Assembly (NCBI RefSeq): GCF_051304405.1
Contig: NZ_JBPPGG010000001.1
Coordinates: 248,001-312,000 of the forward strand
DNA length: 64,000 nucleotides
Reading direction: 5' to 3'
From: Pedomonas sp051304405
Lineage (GTDB): Bacteria; Pseudomonadota; Alphaproteobacteria; Sphingomonadales; Sphingomonadaceae
A program made the position numbers and the translations under genes. Of this stretch, positions 32,128 through 41,341 are shown piece by piece. The number at the start of each line of letters is the position of its first letter. Within the stretch, counting starts at the first letter, position 1. Under the pieces are notes generated by a model, which ran no database searches, was not told the DNA's origin, and saw nothing but the letters and a program-made list of their open reading frames with translations.

Positions 32128-32339
32128 GCACCAAATGAATGGATCATTATCAACATTTTATTAACGAAATGACTTCTTCAAAAGAAATAAAATATTCATA
32201 AGAACGTTACATAAAGCTACCGAATCGCTCACCGAAGGGTTGTAAACGACTGTTTCCTATGATCTTATCCCCAAACTTGTGGGGGCTAAGCTGCGTGCAT
32301 TCGTTTCTATCGGCCAACAGCAACGGGGGTGGCAGGTCG

Positions 32340-32810
32340 ATGATGTACTTCGTTGAGTATGCATCTCAGGGAAGCGAGGCAGGGAAGCCGGCTGTCCCCG
32401 GGAATGCTACCGCACCCGTGGCAGGGCGGTTGCGGGTCCTGGTTGCCGAGGACAATCCGGTCAATCAGCTCTTGGTGAGGACCCTGTTGCAGATCGGGGG
32501 GCACAGCTGCACGGTCGTCGATAACGGCGTGGCGGCTGTCCGCGCGGTGCAGGAAGATCATTTCGACCTGGTGCTCATGGACATCCGCATGCCCGAGATG
32601 TCGGGGCTGGAGGCCTGCCGCGCCATCCGGGCGCTGGGCGAGCGCTATGCCAGCCTGCCCATCTTCGCGATGACGGCCAACGCGGAGGAAGACGAGGCCG
32701 GCAACTACGCGGCGGCGGGCATGACCGGCTACCTGCCCAAGCCCATCGACCGGCAGCGGTTCCTGGCGCTGCTGGATGCCCACTGCCGGCTGGAAGAAGC
32801 CGCCTGCTGA
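32340..32810 (+). CDS. Single-domain response regulator (CheY-like receiver)
   Basis: 156 residues; the start could be ATG 32340 or 32343. A ~30-residue non-conserved leader precedes a receiver domain: the acidic pair in VLVAEDNPVNQ (37-38), phospho-acceptor Asp81 in LVLMDIRMPEMSG, the Thr/Ala switch in IFAMTANA and the lysine in YLPKPID. No output domain is present. The AEDNPVNQ motif is typical of receivers that belong to hybrid histidine-kinase phosphorelays. No kinase gene is in the window, so its partner is unknown. Confidence 0.88.
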   Translation: MMYFVEYASQGSEAGKPAVPGNATAPVAGRLRVLVAEDNPVNQLLVRTLLQIGGHSCTVVDNGVAAVRAVQEDHFDLVLMDIRMPEMSGLEACRAIRALGERYASLPIFAMTANAEEDEAGNYAAAGMTGYLPKPIDRQRFLALLDAHCRLEEAAC

Positions 32811-32877
32811 CCTGATCCCCCGGCCGCCGTCCCGCGGCTCTGGCGCATCGGCCCCGCGCTCTCTATAGATCGGGCTG

Positions 32878-33693
32878 ATGAGTGACATCCACCGCCGTTC
32901 CCGTTCCGGCCGCACGTTGCGCATCGGCCTTGCGGCCGTCCTTGCTCTGGCCATCGCGCTTGTGACACTGGCCCCGCCGCTGCCGGCCGCGCCGGAGCGC
33001 GCCCGCCCTGCCCTCGTCTTTGCCGCCGCCAGCCTTCAGGAAGCGCTGAACAGCGCCGCCGACGCCTACGCCCGGAGCGGGCACCCGCGCCCGCGCCTCG
33101 CCTTTGCCGGGTCCCCGGCGCTGGCCCGCCAGATCGAGCGCGGCGCGCCCGCCGCCCTGTTCCTGTCGGCGGACGAGGACTGGGTCGACCATCTGGAGCG
33201 GAGCGGGTTCATCGCCCCCGGCACGCGGCAGGACTTTCTCTCCAACCGGCTGGTGCTGATCGCCCCGGCCTCCCGCCCGTTCCGGGCCGATCTCGCGAAA
33301 CCCGACTGGCTCGCCCGCCTCGGCGATGGCCGCCTTGCCATGGCGGACCCGGAGGCGGTGCCCGCCGGGCGCTACGGCAAGGCGGCGCTGGAGGCCCTCG
33401 GTCTGTGGCAGCGGCTCGCGCCGCGCATCGCCCGGGCCGAGAATGTGCGCGCCGCCCTTGTCTACGTGGAGCGGGCCGAGACCAACGCCGGCATCGTCTA
33501 TGCCACCGACGCCGCCGCCTCGGCGAAAGTGGTGGTCGCCGCCACGTTTCCCGGGCACCTGCATCCGCCGATCCGCTATGTGCTCGCGGGCATCAGGGGG
33601 CAGGAGACGGCGGAGAGCCGCGCCTTCCGCGCATTCCTGCTGTCGGAGGCGGGCAAGGCCCACTTCCGCAAGCACGGCTTCGAGGTGAGGTAA
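32878..33693 (+). CDS. modA: Molybdate ABC transporter, periplasmic binding protein
   Basis: 271 residues. An N-terminal hydrophobic segment (IGLAAVLALAIALVTLAPPLPAA) acts as signal peptide. ModA hallmarks are LVFAAASLQEALNSAADAYA, FAGSPALARQIERGAPAALF, ADEDWVDHLERSG and YVERAETNAGIVYATDAAAS. It binds molybdate (or tungstate) and delivers it to ModBC for molybdenum cofactor. It starts the modABC operon: modB begins 3 bp after its stop. No molybdenum-cofactor riboswitch fits in the 67 bp before it, and no modE gene is nearby. Confidence 0.93.
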   Translation: MSDIHRRSRSGRTLRIGLAAVLALAIALVTLAPPLPAAPERARPALVFAAASLQEALNSAADAYARSGHPRPRLAFAGSPALARQIERGAPAALFLSADEDWVDHLERSGFIAPGTRQDFLSNRLVLIAPASRPFRADLAKPDWLARLGDGRLAMADPEAVPAGRYGKAALEALGLWQRLAPRIARAENVRAALVYVERAETNAGIVYATDAAASAKVVVAATFPGHLHPPIRYVLAGIRGQETAESRAFRAFLLSEAGKAHFRKHGFEVR

Positions 33694-33696
33694 CCC

Positions 33697-34401
33697 ATGG
33701 ACCTGTCCCTCACCCCCGCCGAAATGGATGCGCTGCGCCTCAGCCTGAAGGTGGGGCTGTGGGCGACGCTCGGCAGCCTGCCGGTGGCGTTCGGCCTTGC
33801 CTATGCGCTCGCCCGCTGCCGCTTCTGGGGCAAGGCGCTGGTCAACGGCCTCGTGCACCTGCCGCTGGTGCTGCCGCCCGTCGTCACCGGCTATCTGCTG
33901 CTGCTGGCGTTCGGCCGCACCGGCCCGGTCGGGCAGCTGCTGGAAACCCTGTTGGGCGTCACCCTTGCCTTCCGCTGGACCGGCGCCGCCCTCGCCGCCG
34001 CCATCATGGGCCTGCCGCTGATGGTGCGCGCCATCCGCCTGTCGCTGGAGACCATCGACCCCCGCCTCGAAATGGCGGCCCGCACGCTGGGCGCGCGGCC
34101 CTGGCGGGTGTTCTTCACCGTCACCCTGCCGCTGGCCCTGCCCGGCATCTGCGCCGGGGTCGTCCTCGGCTTCGCCAAGGCGCTGGGCGAGTTCGGCGCG
34201 ACCATCACCTTCGCCTCCAACATTCCCGGGGAGACGCAGACCCTCGCGCTCGCCATCTTCGCCTTTCTTCAGGTGCCGGGGGCGGAGAGCCAGGTGCTGC
34301 GCCTCTCGCTGCTGGCCATCGTCATTTCCATGCTGGCGCTGTTCATCGCCGAATCCCTGAGCGAGCGCCTGCGCCAGAAAAGGCGGTACCATGTCCATTG
34401 A
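33697..34401 (+). CDS. modB: Molybdate ABC transporter permease
   Basis: 234 residues with five or six membrane segments. The first (LSLKVGLWATLGSLPVAFGL) and the conserved HLPLVLPPVVTGYLLLLAFG are typical of ModB, and the EAA loop (EMAARTLGARPWRVFFTVTL) contacts the ATPase. Its 3' end overlaps modC by 11 nt. Confidence 0.94.
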   Translation: MDLSLTPAEMDALRLSLKVGLWATLGSLPVAFGLAYALARCRFWGKALVNGLVHLPLVLPPVVTGYLLLLAFGRTGPVGQLLETLLGVTLAFRWTGAALAAAIMGLPLMVRAIRLSLETIDPRLEMAARTLGARPWRVFFTVTLPLALPGICAGVVLGFAKALGEFGATITFASNIPGETQTLALAIFAFLQVPGAESQVLRLSLLAIVISMLALFIAESLSERLRQKRRYHVH

Positions 34402-35014
34402 GGTCTGCGTCTCCAGGCGGCTGGGCACGCGGCGCATCGCCGTCTCCTTCACCGCCGGCACCGGCATCACGGCGCTGTTCGGCCCGTCCGGCGCGGGCAA
34501 GACCAGCATCCTGCACATGATCGCGGGCGTGCTGCGGCCGGACAGCGGGCGCATCGTCATCCAGGGCACGGTGCTGTTCGATAGCGCGGCGGGGATCGAC
34601 CTGCCGCCCGAGGCCCGCCGCGCCGGCTACATCTTTCAGGACGGCCGCCTGTTCCCGCACATGAGCGTGCGCGCCAACCTGTTCTACGGCTACGCCCTGA
34701 CGCCGCCCGCCGACCGCTACGTCGAGCCGGAGCATGTGATCGACCTGCTCGCCCTGCGTCCCCTGCTCGACCGCCGCCCCGTCACCCTGTCCGGCGGCGA
34801 GGCCCAGCGCGTCGCCATCGGCCGGGCGCTCCTGTCCAGCCCCCGTTTCCTGCTGATGGACGAGCCCCTTGCCTCGCTCGACCGGGCGCGCAAGGAGGAG
34901 ATCCTCATCCTGATCGAGCGGCTGCGCGACGAATTCCGCCTGCCGATCCTCTACGTCACCCACGACGAGCGGGAAGTGACGCGCCTTGCCGCCACCCGCA
35001 TCGATCTGGAATAG
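34391..35014 (+). CDS. modC: Molybdate ABC transporter ATPase, short form
   Basis: 207 residues. Walker A is at 31-38 (GPSGAGKT), the signature LSGGEAQRVAIGRALL, Walker B LLMDEPLASLD and switch YVTHDEREV are all intact. Typical ModC is about 350 residues with a C-terminal Mop/TOBE molybdate-binding domain; here the protein ends directly after the ATPase domain (RLAATRIDLE), with no frame continuing the missing part. It therefore should lack the regulatory trans-inhibition by molybdate. Confidence 0.92.
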   Translation: MSIEVCVSRRLGTRRIAVSFTAGTGITALFGPSGAGKTSILHMIAGVLRPDSGRIVIQGTVLFDSAAGIDLPPEARRAGYIFQDGRLFPHMSVRANLFYGYALTPPADRYVEPEHVIDLLALRPLLDRRPVTLSGGEAQRVAIGRALLSSPRFLLMDEPLASLDRARKEEILILIERLRDEFRLPILYVTHDEREVTRLAATRIDLE

Positions 35015-35093
35015 GGCCCGGCGCCGCCTCTCCTTCTCCCTCCCGGTGTAACAATCCCACTTACAGGCGTGACAGCACGGGGGCAGATTGGTT

Positions 35094-37400
35094 ATGGGAC
35101 GAAACATGAACGTCGTGCCCACTTCCGAACCGCCCCTGAACGCTCCCTATCTCGATGGCCTCAACGCGCCGCAGCGGGAGGCCGTGCTGACGACGGACGG
35201 CCCCGTGCTGGTGCTGGCCGGTGCGGGCACGGGCAAGACCAAGGTGCTCACGGCCCGTCTGGCCCATCTGATCGCCACCCGCCGCGCCTGGCCGGGCGAG
35301 ATTCTGGCGGTCACCTTCACCAACAAGGCGGCGCGGGAGATGCAGCACCGCATCGGCCAGATCATCGGCACGGCGGTGGAGGGGATGCCGTGGCTCGGCA
35401 CCTTCCACTCGGTCGCCTCGCGCATTCTGCGCCGCCACGCGGAGCTGGTGGGGCTGAAGTCCAACTTCACCATTCTCGACACGGACGACCAGATCCGCCT
35501 CCTGAAGCAGCTTCTGGTGGCGAGCGAGATCGACGAGAAGCGCTGGCCCGCCCGGCAGCTCGCAGGCGCCATCGACCGCTGGAAGAACCGGGGCTGGACG
35601 CCGGAGAAGCTGCCGGAGGCGGAGAAGTACACCTTCGCCGACGGGCGCGGCGGCGCGCTCTATGCGGCCTACCAGCAGCGGCTGAGCGTGCTCAACGCGT
35701 GCGACTTCGGCGACCTGCTGCTGCACACGCTCACCATCTTCACCAGGCACCCGGATGTGCTGGAGGAGTACCAGCACCGCTTCAAGTACATCATGGTGGA
35801 CGAGTATCAGGATACCAACGTCAGCCAGTATCTGTGGCTGCGCCTGCTCGCCCAGTCCCGCAAGAACATCTGCTGCGTCGGCGACGACGACCAGTCCATC
35901 TACTCCTGGCGCGGCGCGGAGGTGGGCAACATCCTGCGCTTCGAGCAGGACTTCCCCGGCGCGAAGATCATCCGCCTCGAGCAGAACTACCGCTCGACGC
36001 CCCACATCCTCGGCGCGGCCTCCGGCCTCATCGCCGCCAATCAGGACCGGCTCGGCAAGACGCTGTGGACCGAGTCCGACGACTATTCCGAGAAGGTGCG
36101 CGTCGTCGCCGTCTGGGACGGGGCGGACGAAGCCCGCTATGTGGGCGAGCGCATCGAGAGCCTGCAGGCGCGCGGCACGTCGCTGAAGGACATCGCCATC
36201 CTGGTGCGCGCCTCCTTCCAGACCCGCGAGTTCGAAGACCGCTTCATCACCCTCGGCCTGCCCTACAAGATCGTCGGCGGCTTCCGCTTCTACGAGCGCG
36301 CCGAAATCCGCGACGCGCTCGCCTACCTGCGCGTGCTGATCCAGCCGGATGACGACCTCGCCTTCGAGCGCATCGTCAACCTGCCCAAGCGCGGTCTCGG
36401 CGACAAGAGCCTGCAAAAGGTCCACGCGGTCGCCCGCGCCGAGGGCATCTCCCTCACCCGGGCGGCGCAGGCGATCATCGAGACGGACGAGCTGCCGCGC
36501 GGCGCGCGCAAGGCGCTGGCCGACCTGCTCACCGACTTCGACCGCTGGCGCTCCCAGTTGCCGGACCTGCCGCACGCGGAAGTGGCGCGGCTGGTGCTGG
36601 AGGAGTCGGGCTATGTGGCCATGTGGCAGGCGGACCGCTCGCCCGAGGCAGCCGGGCGGCTCGAGAACCTGAACGAACTCACCCGCGCCATCGAGGAGTT
36701 CGAGACCCTGCCCGCCTTCCTGGAGCACGTCTCCCTCGTCATGGAGAACGAGGCGCAGGACGACAACGACAAGGTCACGCTGATGACCCTCCACGCCGCC
36801 AAGGGGCTGGAGTTCAACGTGGTGTTCCTTGCCGGCTGGGAGGAAGGCGTGTTCCCCAACCAGCGGGCGCTGGACGAAGGCGGCACCGCCAGCCTCGAGG
36901 AAGAACGCCGCCTCGCCTACGTGGGCATCACCCGCGCCCGCCGCTCCGCCACCATCCTGCACGCGGCCAACCGGCGGGTGTATGGCCAGTGGCAGTCCTG
37001 CATCCCCTCCCGCTTCATCGACGAGCTGCCGCCCGAGCACATCACCCTCGAGTCGACCATGTCGGGCGGCGCGAGCCTGTGGCAGCAGACGACGGTCGAG
37101 ACCGATCCCTTCGCCCACCTCCAGCGCGGCGCGGGACGCGGCCCCGGCTGGGGCCGGGCGCAGGCCTTCGGGCGCGGCCAGCAGCCCTTCGGCCGGCGCG
37201 GCGGCGCGGTCATCGAGGCCAAGCCCGTGCAGAAGTCGGTGATCTCCGCCCGAACCTCCGACATTCCCGTCGGCGCCCGGGTGTTTCACGAGAAGTTCGG
37301 CTACGGCTGCGTACTTTCGGTCGAGGGCAACAAGCTGGAAATCGAGTTCGAAAAGGCCGGCACCAAGCGGGTGGTGGACAGTTTCGTCACTGTCGCCTGA
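35094..37400 (+). CDS. uvrD: UvrD/PcrA-type superfamily 1 DNA helicase
   Basis: 768 residues from the ATG at 35094 (MGRNMNVVPTSEPP); a TTG six bases earlier or the ATG at 35106 are alternatives. Helicase motifs in order: I AGAGTGKT (43-50), Ia FTNKAAREM, II VDEYQDTN, III VGDDDQSIYSWRGAEVGN, IV RLEQNYRS, V TLHAAKGLEFNVVFL, VI VGITRARRSA. The C-terminus (ARVFHEKFGYGCVLSVEGNK, LEIEFEKAGTKRVVDSFV) is the RNA-polymerase-binding Tudor-like domain found in UvrD/PcrA. It unwinds DNA 3' to 5' in excision and mismatch repair. Confidence 0.94.
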   Translation: MGRNMNVVPTSEPPLNAPYLDGLNAPQREAVLTTDGPVLVLAGAGTGKTKVLTARLAHLIATRRAWPGEILAVTFTNKAAREMQHRIGQIIGTAVEGMPWLGTFHSVASRILRRHAELVGLKSNFTILDTDDQIRLLKQLLVASEIDEKRWPARQLAGAIDRWKNRGWTPEKLPEAEKYTFADGRGGALYAAYQQRLSVLNACDFGDLLLHTLTIFTRHPDVLEEYQHRFKYIMVDEYQDTNVSQYLWLRLLAQSRKNICCVGDDDQSIYSWRGAEVGNILRFEQDFPGAKIIRLEQNYRSTPHILGAASGLIAANQDRLGKTLWTESDDYSEKVRVVAVWDGADEARYVGERIESLQARGTSLKDIAILVRASFQTREFEDRFITLGLPYKIVGGFRFYERAEIRDALAYLRVLIQPDDDLAFERIVNLPKRGLGDKSLQKVHAVARAEGISLTRAAQAIIETDELPRGARKALADLLTDFDRWRSQLPDLPHAEVARLVLEESGYVAMWQADRSPEAAGRLENLNELTRAIEEFETLPAFLEHVSLVMENEAQDDNDKVTLMTLHAAKGLEFNVVFLAGWEEGVFPNQRALDEGGTASLEEERRLAYVGITRARRSATILHAANRRVYGQWQSCIPSRFIDELPPEHITLESTMSGGASLWQQTTVETDPFAHLQRGAGRGPGWGRAQAFGRGQQPFGRRGGAVIEAKPVQKSVISARTSDIPVGARVFHEKFGYGCVLSVEGNKLEIEFEKAGTKRVVDSFVTVA

Positions 37401-37428
37401 GCGGGCTCCGGGATTCAGGAAAGAGAAT

Positions 37429-37499
37429 GCGAGGGTCGCGGACCCTCGCGCTCCCGTTCGTTTTTCCGGCCGCGTTTCCCGTGCGCTTCAGAAACGCGG
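37429..37499. repeat. Dispersed hairpin repeat between the helicase gene and prmA
   Basis: GCGAGGGTCGCGGACCCTCGC (perfect stem of nine bases) followed by GCTCCCGTTCGTTTTTC, the family box. A second hairpin, CCGCGTTTC with GAAACGCGG, follows at about 37470-37499. The pair lies 30 bp after the helicase stop and may act as its 3' end. Confidence 0.8.
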
Positions 37500-37575
37500 C
37501 CCCGCCTGCAAATTGAAGAATCCGAACCAGATTGCGTGTTGCCAACGCATCGGTTTCCGCTCTAGGTCCGAGGTT

Positions 37576-38499
37576 ATGACTGAGAACACGACACCCGAAT
37601 CCTGGAAACTCACCCTTCCCTGCCGCAAGACGGAAGCCGAGCAGCTTCAGGAAGACGTGGCCGCCTTTGCCGGCCGCGATTTCCCGCCCGTGCTGATGAC
37701 CTCCGAGCCCGATCCGCACAAGCCGGAGGACTGGCTGCTGGAGGCCTTCTTCGCCGAGGAGCCGACCGAGGCGGACATCGAGACCCTGCTCGGGCTGCTG
37801 CCGTCGTCCCGCCGCGAGGATGTGGTGATCGAGCCGGTCTATCCGGCCGATTGGGTCGCCATCAGCCAGAGCCACCTCCAGCCGATCACGGCAGGCCGCT
37901 TTCACATCTATGCGGAGCACACCCGGGACAGCCTGAAGCCCGGCTTCATCGGCATCCAGATCGAGGCGGGTCAGGCCTTCGGCACCGGCCAGCACGCCAC
38001 CACCAGCGGCTGCCTGGCCACGCTCGACTCGCTGGCGACGGACGGATTCACGCCGAAGAACGCGCTCGACCTCGGCACCGGCTCGGGCATCCTCGCCTTC
38101 GCCATGGCCAAGTGCTGGCCGACGGTGCGCGTGACCGCCAGCGATATCGATCCGGTTTCAGTGGATGTGGCGATCGAGAACGCCGCCATGAACGGGGTGC
38201 CGGTTGGGGAGGCGGCGGGACAGATCGCCTTCCTCCCCGCGGCCGGGCTTGACCACCCCACGCTGCGCGCCAACGCGCCCTACGATCTGGTGACCGCCAA
38301 CATCCTGGCAGGTCCGCTGATCGATCTGGCGCCGGACATTGCCGGCAGCATGGCGGCGGGTGGTTGGCTTATCCTCGCTGGTTTGCTGACCAACCAGGAG
38401 GAGGCCGTGCTGAACGCCTACAATGCTCAGGGATTGGAGCTGAAGCAGCGTCGGCTTAACGGGGATTGGCCGACGCTGCTTCTGCAAAAGCCAAGCTAA
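37576..38499 (+). CDS. prmA: Ribosomal protein L11 methyltransferase
   Basis: 307 residues from the ATG at 37576 (MTENTTPESWKLTLPCRKTE); a longer frame from 37513 reads through the repeat region and is less likely. The substrate-binding N-terminal half is followed by FGTGQHATTSGCLATLDSL, the SAM motif LDLGTGSGILAFAMAKCW, and the catalytic NILAGPLIDLAP. It methylates L11 lysines and N-terminus. It stands alone, with a small opposite-strand gene downstream. Confidence 0.93.
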   Translation: MTENTTPESWKLTLPCRKTEAEQLQEDVAAFAGRDFPPVLMTSEPDPHKPEDWLLEAFFAEEPTEADIETLLGLLPSSRREDVVIEPVYPADWVAISQSHLQPITAGRFHIYAEHTRDSLKPGFIGIQIEAGQAFGTGQHATTSGCLATLDSLATDGFTPKNALDLGTGSGILAFAMAKCWPTVRVTASDIDPVSVDVAIENAAMNGVPVGEAAGQIAFLPAAGLDHPTLRANAPYDLVTANILAGPLIDLAPDIAGSMAAGGWLILAGLLTNQEEAVLNAYNAQGLELKQRRLNGDWPTLLLQKPS

Positions 38500-38623
38500 G
38501 AAACGAACCGCAACGCAACAGACGCAACAGCTACAATATTTCAAAGCTCAGCAACTTTAACTCATACAAAATATGCGGCTGACGCATGGCCGGGCCGGGG
38601 TGGGGGCGCCCGGCCTGGCGCCC

Positions 38624-38809
38624 TTACGGCCGCCAGGCGTGAAACAGCGGAAAGTGCACGCCAACCGGCTGATACAGGCCCGGACGGCGCCGATTGCGGC
38701 GCAGCGCCTGCTTGGCATGGGACTCCGGGCCCGCAACGGCGGCCTTCTGCTGAACCGCCTGGTTTTCAACGCTATTTACACCATTCACACGAGCCTGAAG
38801 CGCGGTCAT
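38624..38809 (-). CDS. Possible small protein of unknown function
   Basis: 61 residues from the ATG at 38809, with AGGAG nine bases upstream, a good ribosome site. The sequence (MTALQARVNGVNSVENQAVQ, then a basic RRNRRRPGLYQPVGVHFPLF end) has no recognisable domain or signal peptide. The rest of the 440-bp interval between prmA and ligA is otherwise empty. Support is the SD and the isolated position only, so it may not be expressed. Confidence 0.45.
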   Translation of the reverse strand: MTALQARVNGVNSVENQAVQQKAAVAGPESHAKQALRRNRRRPGLYQPVGVHFPLFHAWRP

Positions 38810-38938
38810 GGGGGGAATCTCCTGGAAAAACATCCCGGCCCCCTCGTGGGCCGTGGCGCGTATCTATGAGATTCACCCTGCGTTTTGCAGTGCAGCAAAA
38901 AGCAGCTCAGCTATGCCTTTTTTGCATACAGTAACGAG

Positions 38939-41107
38939 CTAGGGCCGGGCACCGGCCCGCGCCAGGATTTCCAGCCACGCCGCCTCGTCGATCACCGTCA
39001 CGCCCAGCTCGGCCGCCTTCTTCAGCTTGGAGCCCGCGCCCGGCCCCGCCACCACGATGTCGGTCTTCTTGGAAACCGATTTGGCGATCTTGGCCCCCAG
39101 CCGCTCGGCCCGGCTTTCCGCCTCCTCGCGGGTCATCTGTTCGAGCGTGCCGGTGAACACCATGGTCTTGCCGCTCACCTCCGACTGCACGGTCTCGAAC
39201 ACGAACGGCTCCACCGTGATTTCGGACAGCAGGTCATCGACCACCGCCACATTGTGCGGCTCGGCGAAGAAATCGATCAGCGCCTCGGCCACCACCGGGC
39301 CGATCTGGGCGATGCCGATGCGCGCCTGCATTTCGGCGGCCAGACGCTTGTCGGCCTCCGCCTCGCTCATGCCGTTGGCGCGCCACTGGCCCACCAGCCC
39401 CTGCCGCTCCCGCCCCAGCGTCTCCAGCGCCGTGCGCAGCGCCTCGATGGTGCCGTAGCCCTTGGCGAGATCGCGGGCCGTCACCTCACCCACGTGGCGG
39501 ATGCCGAGCGCGTAGATGAAGCGGTCCAGCGCGATGGTGCGCCGCGCCTCGATGGCGGCCAGCAGGTTGTTGACCGACTGCGGCCCCCAGCCCTCCCGCT
39601 GCTTGATCTCGTCGGCGCGCAAGTGCAGCCGGAAGATGTCGGCGGGGGCGCTGATGAACCCGTCCGCGAAGAACGCCTCGATGCTGCGCTCGCCCAGCCC
39701 CTCGATATCGAAGGCGGTGCGGGACACGAAATGGCGCAGGCGCTCGACCCGCTGCGCCGGGCAGATCAGGCCGCCGGTGCAGCGGCGGATGGCCTCGCCC
39801 GCCTCCCGCTCCGCGGTGCTGCCGCAGGCCGGGCAGGTGTGCGGGAATTCATAGCGCGCCGGCTCCGGCTGCGGGCGCTTCTCCAGCACCACGCCCACGA
39901 TCTGCGGGATCACGTCGCCGGCCCGCTGCACGATCACCGTATCGCCGATGCGCACGTCCTTGCGGGCGATCTCGTCCTCGTTGTGCAGCGTCGCGTTGGA
40001 GACAACGACGCCGCCCACCGTCACCGGCTCCAGCTTGGCCACCGGCGTCAGCGCCCCGGTGCGTCCCACCTGGATATCAATGGCGCGCAGCACGGTCGTC
40101 GCCTGCTCGGCGGGGAACTTGTGGGCGATGGCCCAGCGCGGCGAGCGCGCCACCTGCCCCAGCCGGTCCTGCCAGTCCAGCCGGTCCACCTTATAGACCA
40201 CGCCGTCGATGTCGTAGTCGAGGCTCGCCCGCTCCGCCTCGGTCTGGCGGTAGTAGGCGAGAATCTCCTCCAGCGTCTCACAGCGGCGGATGCGCTCGTT
40301 GACCGGGAAACCGTACTCTTTCAGCTTCTGCAACATGCCCCACTGGGTGTCCGCCGGCAGCGACGACACCTCGCCCCACGCATAGGCGAAGAACCGCAGC
40401 GGGCGCTTGGCCGTCACCGTGGGGTCAAGCTGGCGCAGGCTTCCCGCCGCCGCGTTGCGCGGGTTGGCGAACACCTTCTCGCCCGCCGCCGCCTGCGCCT
40501 CGTTGAGCCGCAGGAACGCGGCCTTGGGCATGTAGATCTCGCCGCGCACCTCCAGCACCTCGGGCCAGCCTTCCCCGAACAGGTGCGGCGGCACGTCGGC
40601 GATGGTGCGCACGTTGGCGGTCACGTCCTCGCCCTCGCTGCCGTCGCCGCGCGTCGCGGCCGAGACCAGCTTGCCCTTCTCGTAGCGCAGGGACATGGAC
40701 AGGCCGTCGATCTTGGGCTCGGCGACGATGCACACGTCAGCCTCCGTGCCCAGCTTGAGGAAGCTTTTCACCCGCGCGAGAAAATCGACCACGTCCCCGT
40801 CCTCGAAGGCGTTGTCGAGGGAGAGCATGGGCCGGGCATGGCGGATCTTGCCGAACTTGCCCGAGGGCGCCGCGCCCACCTGGTGCGGCGCGCTGAACAG
40901 GTCGACGAGGTGGGGAAACCGCGCCTCGATCGCCCGGTGACGCTGCACCAGCGCGTCGTAATCCGCGTCGGAGATGGTGGGGGCATCTTCCTGATAGTAG
41001 CGCTTGTTGTGCTCGGCGATCTCCGCCGCCAGCCAGCCCAGTTCCGCCTTGGCTTCCTTTTCCGACAGGGCATCAACCGCCTTTCGGCGCAGCAGGAGAC
41101 GATCCAC
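38939..41107 (-). CDS. ligA: NAD-dependent DNA ligase
   Basis: 722 residues, a GTG start at 41107. The order is Ia domain (LGWLAAEIAEHNKRYYQEDA), adenylation domain with Lys132 in EPKIDGLSM, OB fold (VQRAGDVIPQIVGVVLEKRP), a four-cysteine zinc finger (CPACGSTAEREAGEAIRRCT and GLICPAQR), helix-hairpin-helix repeats (GIRHVGEVTARDLAK) and a C-terminal BRCT domain (SGKTMVFTGTLEQMTREEAE). It seals nicks using NAD. It follows recN and bamD on the same strand, a common alphaproteobacterial neighbourhood, but the 234-bp repeat-containing gap suggests separate expression. Confidence 0.97.
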   Translation of the reverse strand: MDRLLLRRKAVDALSEKEAKAELGWLAAEIAEHNKRYYQEDAPTISDADYDALVQRHRAIEARFPHLVDLFSAPHQVGAAPSGKFGKIRHARPMLSLDNAFEDGDVVDFLARVKSFLKLGTEADVCIVAEPKIDGLSMSLRYEKGKLVSAATRGDGSEGEDVTANVRTIADVPPHLFGEGWPEVLEVRGEIYMPKAAFLRLNEAQAAAGEKVFANPRNAAAGSLRQLDPTVTAKRPLRFFAYAWGEVSSLPADTQWGMLQKLKEYGFPVNERIRRCETLEEILAYYRQTEAERASLDYDIDGVVYKVDRLDWQDRLGQVARSPRWAIAHKFPAEQATTVLRAIDIQVGRTGALTPVAKLEPVTVGGVVVSNATLHNEDEIARKDVRIGDTVIVQRAGDVIPQIVGVVLEKRPQPEPARYEFPHTCPACGSTAEREAGEAIRRCTGGLICPAQRVERLRHFVSRTAFDIEGLGERSIEAFFADGFISAPADIFRLHLRADEIKQREGWGPQSVNNLLAAIEARRTIALDRFIYALGIRHVGEVTARDLAKGYGTIEALRTALETLGRERQGLVGQWRANGMSEAEADKRLAAEMQARIGIAQIGPVVAEALIDFFAEPHNVAVVDDLLSEITVEPFVFETVQSEVSGKTMVFTGTLEQMTREEAESRAERLGAKIAKSVSKKTDIVVAGPGAGSKLKKAAELGVTVIDEAAWLEILARAGARP

Positions 41108-41149
41108 GGGACCTACGCTTTCTGTTCTTCAGGGACAGGCTTTCCTTTT

Positions 41150-41182
41150 GCAGGAGGGTCTTAACCCTCCTGCACCTCCCTT
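41150..41182. repeat. Dispersed hairpin repeat upstream of ligA
   Basis: GCAGGAGGGTCTTAACCCTCCTGC (perfect stem of nine bases) followed by ACCTCCCTTTCAATTC, a divergent copy of the family box. A large imperfect hairpin, GGGACGCGCTTCCAG with CTGGAAACGCGTCCC, follows at about 41192-41228. Confidence 0.75.
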
Positions 41183-41281
41183 TCAATTCAAAGGGACGCG
41201 CTTCCAGCGCGTACTGGAAACGCGTCCCAATATATCAGGCGAAAGAAACGGACGCGCGCTTCATGAAGGGCACGGCCCTGT

Positions 41282-41319
41282 AAAACGAATGGGAGCGCGA
41301 GGGACTGAGTCCCTCGCAT
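41282..41319. repeat. Dispersed hairpin repeat downstream of recN
   Basis: AAAACGAATGGGAGC followed by GCGAGGGACTGAGTCCCTCGC, a perfect stem. It is in the opposite orientation to the copy at 41150; together they bracket a 100-bp interval between ligA and recN. Confidence 0.8.
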
Positions 41320-41341
41320 CATACTGGAATTCCCGAAAATC

